From Nitrospirota bacterium (lineage in GTDB: Bacteria > Nitrospirota > Nitrospiria > Nitrospirales > Nitrospiraceae), in contig JACRLR010000032.1 in the NCBI GenBank assembly GCA_016219645.1, positions 1 through 43,196 on the forward strand: a stretch of DNA of 43,196 nt, in the 5' to 3' direction. Positions 34,125-42,580 of this stretch are shown here, in pieces; position 1 is the first letter of the stretch, and every line of letters begins with the position of its first letter. A program made the translations under genes and the position numbers. Below the pieces are notes generated by a model, which saw only the letters and a program-made list of their open reading frames with translations, did no database searches and was not told the origin of the DNA.

Positions 34125-34850
34125 ATGCTCGTTATTCCCGCGATCGATCTGAAAGACGGCCGCTGCGTCCGGTTACGTCAGGGCGATATGGCAGCCGAGA
34201 CGGTCTATTCCGACGACGTGCCGGCTGTCGCGAGGCAATGGCAACAAGCTGGTGCGTCGCTGATCCATGTGGTGGACCTGAATGGCGCTGTGGACGGGCA
34301 GCCGCGCAATCTTCCTCAGATCGAAGCGATCGTTCGTACTGTGACGGCAAAGGTGCAAGTGGGCGGAGGCATCAGGTCGATTGAGACGGTACGTCGCTAT
34401 CTCGGCGCGGGCGTGACCAGGGTGGTGCTCGGTACTGCGGCATTGGCCGATCGATCGTTGTTGGAGAAGGCCTGTGTGGAATATCCTCGTCAAATTCTGC
34501 TGGGGTTGGATGCGAGGGACGGGAAAGCGGCGGTGCGAGGTTGGACGGCGGTCACAGAGACGAAGGCGACGGATCTACTCAAGGAGCTGGAAGGCCATGC
34601 GTTGGGTGCCGTGATCTATACGGACATTGCTCGTGACGGGATGTTGGGCGGTCCGAATCTAGCAGCGTTGCGGGAGGTGGTCGAGTTATCGTCTTTCCCC
34701 GTGATCGCGTCAGGCGGGATTTCGCGCGTCGAAGACTTGCGGGCCGTGCAGTCGTTGGGACCACGTGTCGAAGGCGCAATCGTAGGCAAGGCGCTCTACG
34801 ACGGCAAGCTTGAGTATCGGGCCGCACTTGCGGCCCTTCGTGAGGCGTAA
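34125..34850 (+). CDS. hisA: ProFAR isomerase
   Basis: Isomerises the aminoimidazole carboxamide ribonucleotide ProFAR to PRFAR. It is a 241-residue (beta/alpha)8 barrel paralogous to HisF. Catalytic Asp residues are in VIPAIDLKDGRCVRL and in YTDIARDGML; phosphate-binding loops are VQVGGGIRS and VIASGGISR. It starts 5 bases after the lipoprotein gene and is separated from hisF by a G-rich palindromic repeat. Confidence 0.96.
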   Translation: MLVIPAIDLKDGRCVRLRQGDMAAETVYSDDVPAVARQWQQAGASLIHVVDLNGAVDGQPRNLPQIEAIVRTVTAKVQVGGGIRSIETVRRYLGAGVTRVVLGTAALADRSLLEKACVEYPRQILLGLDARDGKAAVRGWTAVTETKATDLLKELEGHALGAVIYTDIARDGMLGGPNLAALREVVELSSFPVIASGGISRVEDLRAVQSLGPRVEGAIVGKALYDGKLEYRAALAALREA

Positions 34851-34922
34851 GGGGTTAGGGGTGAAGCGCATGAGGATCAGAACCACTCACCTCACGCCTT
34901 ACGCCTCACCCCTCACGGTTTA
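34843..34922. repeat. G-rich palindromic repeat between hisA and hisF
   Basis: GTGAGGCGTAAGGGGTTAGG at the hisA end is an imperfect inverted copy of the CTCACGCCTTACGCCTCACC segment before hisF. The same kind of sequence (GGGGTTAGGCGTGAGGGGTG and ACTGACGCCTCACG) lies between hisH and the lipoprotein gene at 33336-33415. It overlaps the last codons of hisA and ends 3 bases before hisF. Confidence 0.6.
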
Positions 34923-34925
34923 CGA

Positions 34926-35687
34926 ATGTTGACCAAACGCATCATTCCCTGCCTCGATGTCAAAGACGGTCGTGTTGTGAAAGGCGTGAGCTTTGTCAAT
35001 TTGCGCGACGCAGGAGATCCGGTCGAAGTGGCAACGGTCTACGATCGTGAAGGAGCCGATGAGCTCTGCTTCCTGGATATTACGGCATCCCATGAAAATC
35101 GAAAGACGATCATCGGTGTGGTCGAGCAGACGGCAGCGCGGGTGTTTATGCCGCTGACTGTCGGCGGAGGAGTCAGAACGCTTGAGGACATCCGGGCGCT
35201 GTTGCAGGCTGGCGCGGACAAGGTGAGCATCAATACGGCGGCAGTCGAACGGCCTGAATTTGTGAAGGAAGCGGCGGAGCGCTTCGGAACGCAATGTATC
35301 GTCGTGGCGATCGACGCCAAACATCGCGCTGCGCCGGCGGCAGGATGGGAAGTGTTCACCCATGGCGGCCGCAAGTCGACCGGTCTCGACGTCGTCGAAT
35401 GGGCAAAAGCAATGGCGCAGTATGGCGCAGGTGAGATCTTGCTCACGAGCATGGATCAAGATGGGCAACAGCAGGGTTATGACCTTGCGTTGACTGCCGC
35501 CGTGTCAGAAGCTGTGTCGATTCCGGTGATTGCATCGGGCGGTGTCGGGAATTTGGACCACCTCTATGACGGATTTGTCAGGGGTAAGGCCGATGCCGTG
35601 TTGGCTGCATCTATTTTCCACTTCCGGACCCACACGATTCCGGAGGCGAAGATCTATCTTCGTCAGAAGGGAGTGGCAGTTCGATAA
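34926..35687 (+). CDS. hisF: Imidazole glycerol phosphate synthase, cyclase subunit
   Basis: Uses ammonia from HisH to make imidazole glycerol phosphate and AICAR. The 253-residue barrel has [53 protein letters not shown] and [11 protein letters not shown], all in the family order. Its stop overlaps the hisIE ATG (TAATG). Confidence 0.97.
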   Translation: MLTKRIIPCLDVKDGRVVKGVSFVNLRDAGDPVEVATVYDREGADELCFLDITASHENRKTIIGVVEQTAARVFMPLTVGGGVRTLEDIRALLQAGADKVSINTAAVERPEFVKEAAERFGTQCIVVAIDAKHRAAPAAGWEVFTHGGRKSTGLDVVEWAKAMAQYGAGEILLTSMDQDGQQQGYDLALTAAVSEAVSIPVIASGGVGNLDHLYDGFVRGKADAVLAASIFHFRTHTIPEAKIYLRQKGVAVR

Positions 35688-36340
35688 TGGATGTTGGGCA
35701 AGTGAAATTCGATGAGCAGGGACTGATTCCGGCAGTCGTGCAGGATTGGCGGGATGGCACGGTGCTGATGGTGGCCTTCATGAATCAAGAGGCTCTACAG
35801 AAAACGGTCGAAACCAAGTCCGTGCACTTCTGGAGCAGGTCGCGCCAGATGCTCTGGGAAAAGGGTGAGACGTCCGGCCACAGGCTGCAGCTCAAAGATC
35901 TGTTTCTCGATTGCGACGGGGATGCCCTTCTCGTGAAGGTCGAGCCGGTCGGCCCGACCTGCCACACAGGAGAACGGGCCTGCTTCTTTTCTCGTCTAGG
36001 CCAGTCGGGGACGAAGACGTCCGAGTCATGGGGCGGAATTCTTGAACGCCTTTCCCAGATGATCCAAGAGCGGAAGCGTCAGCCGTCGAGCGAGTCTTAT
36101 ACCTCAAAGCTCTTGGAAGGCGGTGTCGATCGAATTCTCAAGAAGGTCGTCGAGGAAGCAGGCGAAGTCGCGATTGCCGGGAAGGGTGGAAAGAAGGAGG
36201 AAATTGTCTATGAAACGGCGGATCTGTTGTTCCATACCATGGTGGCGTTGGGATACTACGGGATCACGCCGCAGGAGATTTATCAGGAGTTGGCGACCCG
36301 CTTCGGGAAGTCAGGCTTGAGGAAAGAAGCCACCAAATGA
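35687..36340 (+). CDS. hisIE: Bifunctional phosphoribosyl-AMP cyclohydrolase / phosphoribosyl-ATP pyrophosphohydrolase
   Basis: A fusion carrying out steps 2 and 3 of histidine synthesis. The HisI half (about residues 1-110) has WRDGTVLMVAFMNQEAL, SRQMLWEKGETSGH, DCDGDALLVKV and the zinc CHTGERACFF. The HisE half (about 120-217) has SYTSKLLEGGVDRILKKVVEEAGE, then EEIVYETADLLFHTMVALG. It is followed by a HIT gene with an ATGA overlap. Confidence 0.96.
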   Translation: MDVGQVKFDEQGLIPAVVQDWRDGTVLMVAFMNQEALQKTVETKSVHFWSRSRQMLWEKGETSGHRLQLKDLFLDCDGDALLVKVEPVGPTCHTGERACFFSRLGQSGTKTSESWGGILERLSQMIQERKRQPSSESYTSKLLEGGVDRILKKVVEEAGEVAIAGKGGKKEEIVYETADLLFHTMVALGYYGITPQEIYQELATRFGKSGLRKEATK

Positions 36341-36681
36341 GCGACTGTCTTTTTTGCAAAATCGTTTCGCGGACTATTCCAGCAGCGCTCATCTATGAAG
36401 ACGAGCTGGTGGTGGCGTTCGACGATATCAATCCCCAGGCGCCGGTACATTCCCTCGTTATCCCTCGAACACATTTCACCTCGATTGCCGAGCTCCAGGA
36501 TGCGGACGTCATGCTGCTCGGGCGTTTGCTGCTGGCTGCTAATGCGGTCGCAAAAAAGAAGGGGATTGCCGATACAGGCTATCGCTTCGTCGTCAATACC
36601 GGTGTCGATGGTGGCCAGAGTGTGTTTCATCTTCACCTCCATGTCCTGGGCGGGCGCCACATGGGCTGGCCTCCCGGCTAG
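36337..36681 (+). CDS. HIT family (HinT-like) purine nucleoside phosphoramidase
   Basis: A 114-residue histidine triad protein. The triad is H98, H100, H102 in VFHLHLHVLGG. The N-terminal CLFCKIV carries a CxxC, and DDINPQAPVHSLVIP is typical of HinT. It would hydrolyse AMP-linked phosphoramidates. A HIT gene as the last member of a his operon is a recurring arrangement. It overlaps hisIE by 4 bases. Confidence 0.93.
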   Translation: MSDCLFCKIVSRTIPAALIYEDELVVAFDDINPQAPVHSLVIPRTHFTSIAELQDADVMLLGRLLLAANAVAKKKGIADTGYRFVVNTGVDGGQSVFHLHLHVLGGRHMGWPPG

Positions 36682-36732
36682 CGCCTATTCACCAACTGAT
36701 CCTCCTTTACCAATCAATGTCCTGAATTGGAG

Positions 36733-36928
36733 AGGGAGCGGCCAGGTGCCCTTCTTGCTCGCAGAACAGAAGCGGGGTTGGAGCCTGATGCACTCCTGTG
36801 CTCGCGCAACGCCGCGGCTTCAGAAGGATGCGAGGGGGCAGGCAACCATCCTTCTTGCTCGCAGAGCCCCCACGATAAAGCGGTGGTCGCTCGATGCGCG
36901 CAGTGAAGGACGGTTTGCCTGCCCCCTC
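36733..36928. repeat. Palindromic repeat, family 2, long copy; left bracket of the accessory segment
   Basis: Positions 36733-36815 are nearly identical, inverted, to 41472-41552 (shared parts include AGGGAGCGGCCAGGTGCCC, TTCTTGCTCGCAGAACAGAAG in part, GGAGCCTGATG and GCTCGCGCAACGC). A second inverted pair lies inside: 36832-36853 (GAGGGGGCAGGCAA...) and 36906-36928. It starts about 50 bases after the HIT gene. Confidence 0.75.
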
Positions 36929-37177
36929 TGGAAAAATTGAGGAATTGGAAGGGCCTCGCTCGACGGCCGCAGTCAAAACTCCTCACGCCCTTGCTAGGCT
37001 GGGCATTGACATGAAGATAAGAATAGGAATGGACGCACGCAGGGGAAGATCAATCAGCCCCATCCCTGAAGAGATAGCAAGCAAGCTTGGAAGGATCGTT
37101 TATATCGTTCGACGCGCGCAATCAAGAATCGACTAGTATATCGTCTTAGTTGGGGGTGACCTTGAAGTGAGGCAGTC
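36929..37177. other. Intergenic stretch before the endonuclease-like gene
   Basis: About 250 bases between the repeat and the gene at 37178. A short frame here (MKIRIGMDARRG...) has no ribosome site and no recognisable domain. AT content rises, marking the start of the accessory segment. No promoter was convincing. Confidence 0.35.
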
Positions 37178-38221
37178 ATGAGCAGCTGGGCAAGAGGCCA
37201 CGAGAAATGTAACTCCTGCGGAACAACAGAGCATAAACATAAAGCCAGAGGACTTTGTGCGTCGTGTTACGACACTGTCTCAGAGACACGGGCTAAAATA
37301 CACATCACACGGAAAAGAGGAAGGCCTTTAGCCGTTCCCATAAAGAAGGAAGATCTGGAGAAAAAGTACAACTCTGGCCTATCACTCATCGATATAGCAC
37401 GCCAATACAACTGCACCCGTCAATACATCTATAAACTTTTAAAGCAGTACGCTCTTACCGTCAGGACAAAGAGCGAAGCAAGGGCTCTTGCCTTGAACCA
37501 GGGGAAAATTTCTTACAATTCCAACGTTTATTCCCCTGGCAAGACAATCAGTCATGAAAAGCGGCATGTCAATGAGTCTTTCTTCAAGACATGGACCCCT
37601 GCTATGGCGTACGTCCTTGGTGTCATCTATACAGATGGCTGTCTCGTTAAACCAATTGGTTCGGTCAAGTTCCGCGTAACCATTAGTCAGAAGGAGCCAG
37701 AATTATTGGAGAAAGTGCGGGCACTCATGGGAAGTGATGCATCAATACGTTATCGCGCTGCTCGTGGGATCGCTGGAGCGATTCATACGATGCTCATAGA
37801 CAGTCTAGACATTTACAGAGATCTCCAAGCTCTCGGTCTCACGGAGAACAAAAGTCTCACATTAAAGTTTCCGGAAATCCCATTTGAGTTAGTCGGGCAT
37901 TTTATCCGAGGCTGCTGGGACGGTGATGGCTCGGTCTATTGGGAGGGGGACGATAGGCGTAAGCCTTGCGCCAGTTATGTAAGTGGTTCAAAAGAGTTCA
38001 TTGAGTTGCTTGTGCAGCACCTGGTCGACCTAGGATTGCCTAACCGGACCATCCATAAATCGATGCGTAGTAAGAACCCCTCCTTTTACTTTCGTTTTAC
38101 TGGACTACCCTGCGTCAAACTCTACCATGTGCTCTATGATGGAGTTGATGAAAGCATGTATCTGACAAGAAAGCATTCGCGGTTCAAGGAAATCGATGGG
38201 TATTTTGAGGGGATCGTCTAG
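37178..38221 (+). CDS. LAGLIDADG endonuclease-like protein with zinc ribbon and HTH
   Basis: A 347-residue protein in three parts. First, a possible zinc ribbon with C11, C14, C27 and C30 (CNSCG...LCASC). Second, a helix-turn-helix at about 66-91 (LIDIARQYNCTRQYIYKLLKQY in part), resembling resolvase-type HTHs. Third, a two-motif LAGLIDADG domain: AYVLGVIYTDG (144-154) and FIRGCWDGDGS (242-252), each with its acidic residue. These are site-specific DNA cleavers, here not inside an intron or intein, so it is free-standing. The GC content is lower than its neighbours, in keeping with transfer. The target site is unknown. Confidence 0.82.
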   Translation: MSSWARGHEKCNSCGTTEHKHKARGLCASCYDTVSETRAKIHITRKRGRPLAVPIKKEDLEKKYNSGLSLIDIARQYNCTRQYIYKLLKQYALTVRTKSEARALALNQGKISYNSNVYSPGKTISHEKRHVNESFFKTWTPAMAYVLGVIYTDGCLVKPIGSVKFRVTISQKEPELLEKVRALMGSDASIRYRAARGIAGAIHTMLIDSLDIYRDLQALGLTENKSLTLKFPEIPFELVGHFIRGCWDGDGSVYWEGDDRRKPCASYVSGSKEFIELLVQHLVDLGLPNRTIHKSMRSKNPSFYFRFTGLPCVKLYHVLYDGVDESMYLTRKHSRFKEIDGYFEGIV

Positions 38222-38763
38222 GGCTGAACATGTAAGTGGTTGGGCGATGGGTGGCACTAGCGAATGTGATAGATAAGTGTACGGACTTTTCATTAGGCTC
38301 GCCCGCAACTGACTACTGGGACTACCTCGCTATGCTGCGCAGGTAAGTTGCGGCATACTCAACAGTTGGATCTCACCAGATGGGGTTTCGAGAGAGTAAT
38401 GATAACAAGTGGCTGCGCCAATCTTAAATTCCCTATCCCACGTCTGTAGTGCTCCCTGAAATCCAAGCCACCTGGGTTGATTTCAGGGGAGCACTATCCT
38501 CTCGGAAGGTGCGACCCGTTATAGCCCCGCTCAATGCTGCGGAACTAAGACACATCGAATTACTGGGAACCCTGACAAAGACCATATCTCTACCGCTATG
38601 TTGAGCGGATGAATTTAGATATCCGTATGGATATACGTCTGTTTACTCGATTGACCAATGCACATTCCAAAAAGATCCAGAACCTATTTCATGATTTACA
38701 ATTTCGCTCGAATCCATCAAGCTCTCCGCGTCACACCAGCCATGCAAGCGGGGGTTGCAGATC
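38222..38763. other. Non-coding stretch of about 540 bases in the accessory segment
   Basis: No credible gene. It holds a strong stem-loop at 38448-38495 and, near its end, the ribosome site of the next gene. No tRNA, integrase site or known RNA was recognised. Confidence 0.4.
38448..38495. other. Strong stem-loop in the accessory non-coding stretch
   Basis: AGTGCTCCCTGAAATC (38448-38463) pairs with GATTTCAGGGGAGCACT (38479-38495) with one bulged base; the loop carries CCACCTGGGTT. It could be a terminator without a U tract, a small RNA element or a mobile-element end. Confidence 0.6.
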
Positions 38764-39579
38764 ATGTATGGAGCATCGAAGACATTATTGGTGTGTTGGA
38801 TTCTCCTAAGTAGCCCCCTATGGTCATATGGGAATACACCAACTCCAGTCGTACCTACTGATAAACCAAATCAACATAACTCCAACACACAAGAGAAGCC
38901 AGCTCCCGACCAACGCGGCACCGAAGAAGCGCCTCTTGTTATCAAGTTACTGCCCGCCCCGAATGATGAGAAACCAGCCAACTATAACGCGAAGAATAAG
39001 ATAAGCGAATCGGCGGACTGGTGGTGGGATCACATCCCAGAAATCCTGCTTGCGCTGTTCACTCTTTGCCTTTTCATTGCTACTTATCTGCTATATAGAG
39101 CGACTAAAAAACTGGTCATGGGAGCCGAAGACACTGCCAAAAGGCAGTTGCGAGCGTACATCTCTATTACTGGTGGAGAACTGGTCGAAAGAAATGAAGG
39201 TTCCAACATTATTGGATTTCAGGTTCATTTCAAAAATGCTGGCCAAACTCCCGCCTATGATGTTCTTTCTGGAGCACAATGTACCATCATGGATCTGCCG
39301 CGCAATGCGCCACTGCCATTGGTACCTCTCACAGAAAAATCGAAATCTACGTTCGGGCCTGGCATCGACTCCTCCTTGTTCCCAACAATGAAAATTCCAA
39401 CGTCTGAGCAGAAGACGGCCATAGATAACCGGAAAGCAGCTATTTATATTCATGGGAGAATTGAATATCGGGACGCCTTTGATCGGGGCCAAACGACTAA
39501 CTTTAACCTTATTTACAGAATGACCAACACTGGCAGATACATTATTGGAAATGACAAGGATGGCAATGATGCAACATAG
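38764..39579 (+). CDS. Membrane protein of unknown function
   Basis: A 271-residue protein with a signal-like N-terminus (KTLLVCWILLSSPLWSYG), a polar, Pro/Asn-rich linker, one strong membrane helix (IPEILLALFTLCLFIATYLL) and a beta-rich C-terminal domain starting KRQLRAYISITGGELV. A pattern of membrane helix plus AEDTAKRQLRAY is common in orphan proteins of accessory regions. No function is known. GGGGG at 38750-38754 precedes the ATG; an in-frame TTG three codons upstream is possible. Confidence 0.65.
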   Translation: MYGASKTLLVCWILLSSPLWSYGNTPTPVVPTDKPNQHNSNTQEKPAPDQRGTEEAPLVIKLLPAPNDEKPANYNAKNKISESADWWWDHIPEILLALFTLCLFIATYLLYRATKKLVMGAEDTAKRQLRAYISITGGELVERNEGSNIIGFQVHFKNAGQTPAYDVLSGAQCTIMDLPRNAPLPLVPLTEKSKSTFGPGIDSSLFPTMKIPTSEQKTAIDNRKAAIYIHGRIEYRDAFDRGQTTNFNLIYRMTNTGRYIIGNDKDGNDAT

Positions 39580-39678
39580 CGCCAGCCAAACTTTACCAGT
39601 ACGATGCTTGACAGAGATCTCTAATTTACCTACAAGAGTACATCCTACCGGTCAGTAGTACATCGCAACAGTCAGGTC

Positions 39679-40476
39679 ATGGATCCTTCGCATCAGACCA
39701 CATTATTCCAGCCACACAATGCTCTGGCTCCAGGAGACTGTGAGCCAGCGCCTCAAGCAGCCACGTGTTCGTGTGATCTATCTGAACTCCCTCACACTGA
39801 CAACTCGGCGCTGACCGCTCATACCATCTCGAAGTTGTCCGGGTTTGCTGCAGCTTCTGATACTAATGCTGTCAAACTCGTCTCGAACATTTTCAACGAG
39901 AGCTTCGGTTTCAGGCCGGATGGGAAACCCTATCGTCTAGGGCCTAAATCGGTAAGTGAACGGCTCTTGAGCACGGACTATCTATTCATCGCTGGGGATA
40001 CACGTTCCGGAGTGGGATATTTATTTGGAAAAGAGATCTCTTCATCAGCCGGCAGAGTTGCATGGATAGAATCAATGGCTGTACTTCCCCTATACCGTCG
40101 GCAGGGAATCGCCACTACTTTGGTGAAGAGCTTTGTCTCGGCCACAAAGGCAGCCCCTTTTGTGGGATTCGCGACTCCGAATCCCATTGCAGGTCATGTG
40201 ATAACAAGATGTGTGCCTGGAAATCTTTACATCGGTCGTTGCTTCCCACCGTTCTCCGTGTATCAGATGCTTAAAGAAATACAGGATAACTGTTTCGATC
40301 TCCGCGGTTGTGCCCTCGACAAAGAAAACTTACTGATCAAGACGGGCTTTAGCCCCTTGTCCCGCTCTGATGAGAGACAATGGGCTCCTCGGCAAACGAT
40401 GGAGGCGCCGAAGTGGTGGACCTTCATAGAGCATTTGCCTAATGCGTTCGAAGCCCTAGTTGTCATCAAACGATAG
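39679..40476 (+). CDS. GNAT family N-acetyltransferase, first of a tandem pair
   Basis: A 265-residue protein with an unmatched N-terminal 70 residues and then a GNAT fold. The acetyl-CoA motif A is VLPLYRRQGIATTLV (RxxGxA), preceded by WIESMAV, and a motif-B-like FVGFATPNP follows. About half of the aligned positions are identical to the next gene, including PYRLGPK, ATPNPIA and DLRG, and both end with a WW...LP...EAL block. The substrate is unknown. The extra N-terminus is Ala/Pro/Cys rich and may be a start-site artefact. Confidence 0.75.
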   Translation: MDPSHQTTLFQPHNALAPGDCEPAPQAATCSCDLSELPHTDNSALTAHTISKLSGFAAASDTNAVKLVSNIFNESFGFRPDGKPYRLGPKSVSERLLSTDYLFIAGDTRSGVGYLFGKEISSSAGRVAWIESMAVLPLYRRQGIATTLVKSFVSATKAAPFVGFATPNPIAGHVITRCVPGNLYIGRCFPPFSVYQMLKEIQDNCFDLRGCALDKENLLIKTGFSPLSRSDERQWAPRQTMEAPKWWTFIEHLPNAFEALVVIKR

Positions 40477-40538
40477 CCATTCCTTCCCCTCACATCACTC
40501 TGTAATGACGTTCAGGATTCTTATGAGGTGCTGAGTTT

Positions 40539-41228
40539 ATGCTGTCGAAGCAAGATGAGTACGAATTCCACAGCTACAAGGGGGAAGAGGCCGCAGCCAC
40601 GCCGAGCTTGGTGAACGCAGTTTCACACGTTTTCAGCAATAGCTTTGGAACGAATCCTCAAGGGAGGCCCTATCGGCTCGGGCCTAAGACAACAAGGGAG
40701 CGGCTTGAAAGTACGGATCACCTATTTGTAGCCCATCATCAGACTGAGGGAGATGTCGGCTATCTCTATGCGAGAATCCTCCGTGCAACTCAAGGGGTCG
40801 TCGGTTGGATAGACTCACTCGCCGTACTTCCCGATCACAGAAGAAAGAAAGTCGCGACGCGACTGGTCAGTCGATTGGTTGACACAGTTTCAACCTGTCG
40901 ATGGGTTGGGTGTGCCACCCCAAACCCCATTGCAGCACTGGTCATAACAAACGTAGTTCGTGGAAAAATTTACGTTGATCGGTGTAATCCGCCAGACGAC
41001 GTTGTAGGCATGATTAAGGAAATTCGTCCGAAGTGTCCTGACCTCAGAGGAGCAGACTTCAACGCAAGCAATCTCCGAGTGAAAACACGTTTTACGCCAG
41101 TTTCAAGTGAGGAAACGAAGGAATGGAGTCCGCCTCACCCAAGCGAACCTCCACCGTGGTGGGCATCGCTTCAGAATCTACCCAGCGAGTACGAAGCTCT
41201 TCTTATCATTGACCGGAATCAGCACTGA
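40539..41228 (+). CDS. GNAT family N-acetyltransferase, second of a tandem pair
   Basis: A 229-residue paralogue of the gene 62 bases upstream. The acetyl-CoA loop is VLPDHRRKKVATRLV, so the usual RxxGxA/G has Lys in place of Gly (RRKKVA), which may weaken cofactor binding. Other blocks are PYRLGPKTTRERL, ATPNPIAALVIT and PWWASLQNLPSEYEALLII. The family outside this pair is not recognised and the substrate is unknown. Confidence 0.75.
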   Translation: MLSKQDEYEFHSYKGEEAAATPSLVNAVSHVFSNSFGTNPQGRPYRLGPKTTRERLESTDHLFVAHHQTEGDVGYLYARILRATQGVVGWIDSLAVLPDHRRKKVATRLVSRLVDTVSTCRWVGCATPNPIAALVITNVVRGKIYVDRCNPPDDVVGMIKEIRPKCPDLRGADFNASNLRVKTRFTPVSSEETKEWSPPHPSEPPPWWASLQNLPSEYEALLIIDRNQH

Positions 41229-41239
41229 CCAGAAAATTA

Positions 41240-41411
41240 GAACCTATCTCAAAATCGATTGAGCTGCATCGTGATCGATGAGACCCATATGAAACTCAGG
41301 ATCCTGACATTCAAATTCCCAGCAAAATGGGAGTTTTGGACTTCCAGGTTGGACTGCGCCGCCGACCAGATGACTGTACGTTCATCAAGAAACTGATTTT
41401 GAGATAGGTTC
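41240..41411. mobile_element. MITE-like element, 172 bp, 20-bp perfect inverted ends
   Basis: Positions 41237-41256 (TTAGAACCTATCTCAAAATC) and 41395-41414 are perfect inverted copies. With a TA duplication at 41238-41239 and 41412-41413, the element is GAACC...GGTTC. There is no transposase gene inside. The ends resemble those of DDE-type insertion sequences that target TA. It sits just after the second GNAT gene. Confidence 0.8.
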
Positions 41412-41414
41412 TAA

Positions 41415-41552
41415 GGAACAACCAAGCCGATCTTCCACTGTGCGCGTCCAACGAGGGGAGTCTTCGACCGCGCGTTGCGCGAGCATAGGAGATCATCAGG
41501 CTCCATCCCCCTCTTCTGTTCTGCGAGCAAGAAGGGCACCTGGCCGCTCCCT
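41415..41552. repeat. Palindromic repeat, family 2, inverted copy; right bracket of the accessory segment
   Basis: Positions 41472-41552 are the reverse complement of 36733-36815 with few differences. The part at 41415-41471 carries GTCCAACGAGGG and a tail shared with the short copy at 31405-31468. It directly adjoins the MITE-like element. Confidence 0.75.
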
Positions 41553-41650
41553 CCCATCTGTCCGAGATCATGCGCACGAGCCAAAGAAATCATCTGTCAA
41601 AGAATTTGGGGCTGGCAAGAGCATAAACGTACTGGAGCGTTCAGAAAATC

Positions 41651-42562
41651 TCAACGGAGATCTTGAGAACTTCTGAAAAAATCAATGATCGCCTTATTTT
41701 TGCCCGGCCATTCGCGGTGCGTCCCCGTGCCTTCGCAATAGCTGGTTGTGACATTCTTCTTACAACCTCTATACGTGACGCAGCCATTCGTCTCTTGCAC
41801 CAGGGTTGCCGTCTCGCAACCATTACAGGCGGCCCACCATTGTATTGCCTCTTTCCCATAACCAGGGAAAAGGCTGTCTTGTCTACTGTGCATGAGCAGG
41901 ACGGGAATCGGGTTAGGACAACTCTGGTCTTTCAAGTTTTCGCCCCTGATGCCCATCGCACTGGGAGCGATCGCCGCCGGGATATGTCTGGTGCCTTTGA
42001 GAAAGGCTATGCCCATGGCAACAGTCCCGCCATCGGAGTGACCGGTGAGGAAAATCCGCTTCTTCTCGATGCACCATTTCTCTTCAATCAGTCCCGGTAT
42101 TTCAGCAAGTTCTTCAATCGCTTTGGGAGACAACCTGCGGTTATCTGCGTAGGCCACAATAAAGCCCGCCGCCGTCGCTTCTTGTGTGAGAGACATGAAC
42201 GTTTCCGACTCATAACGACTCGTTCACGCCGGCGCAAAGACCATGAGTAACGGGTGGGCGATCGTTGAATTATAATTCACCGGCGTTTTGACCATATAGC
42301 GAATGCCAGCCGATGTCTGCTCATCATTGCTGGTGCCTGCAATGCCTGGTTTGGTTCCTGGCTCGCAGCGAACCGTATTACTGTCGACTGCATACACAGC
42401 CTCGCCGAGCATTTTGCCACGATCAACGGCTTCACCATTGTTCTTCCCGGCATATTGAATCGCGCCAATCACACCAAGCATCAATAGGCCTATGGTGACG
42501 GCAATAATAGTTCTCCGACCAGGCTGCTTTCGCCCCAATGTCTTCATCTGTCCAGTGTTCAT
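41651..42562 (-). pseudogene. PHB-depolymerase-like esterase gene with one in-frame TGA
   Basis: Two pieces in the same frame are separated by one TGA at 42224-42226. The upstream piece has a membrane anchor (IIAVTIGLLMLGVIGAIQYAG) and ends HPLLMVFAPA; the downstream piece continues ETFMSLTQEATAAGFIVAY and has the nucleophile Ser in TGHSDGGTVA, a likely Asp in LLMHSRQDSLFPG and a likely His in GTGTHREWPG. Read through, it is about 303 residues of the alpha/beta hydrolase family that includes polyhydroxybutyrate depolymerases and feruloyl esterases. The stop suggests a recent loss or a sequencing error; a Gly codon would fit (APA-G). Confidence 0.75.
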
Positions 42563-42580
42563 GTGGAGCTATCCTGCCCG

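Noticed and set aside
36395-36940. Plus-strand open frame overlapping the HIT gene and the repeat after it
   Set aside because: It is out of frame with a clear HIT protein and its second half is translation of a palindromic repeat.
37011-37136. Small frame MKIRIGMDARRG... before the endonuclease-like gene
   Set aside because: No ribosome site and no domain; not enough to call a gene.
32312-42562. TGA recoded as an amino acid in this organism
   Set aside because: Two frames have single internal TGAs, but several intact genes here end in TGA at their expected length (for example hisD, hisG and folK), so general recoding does not fit.
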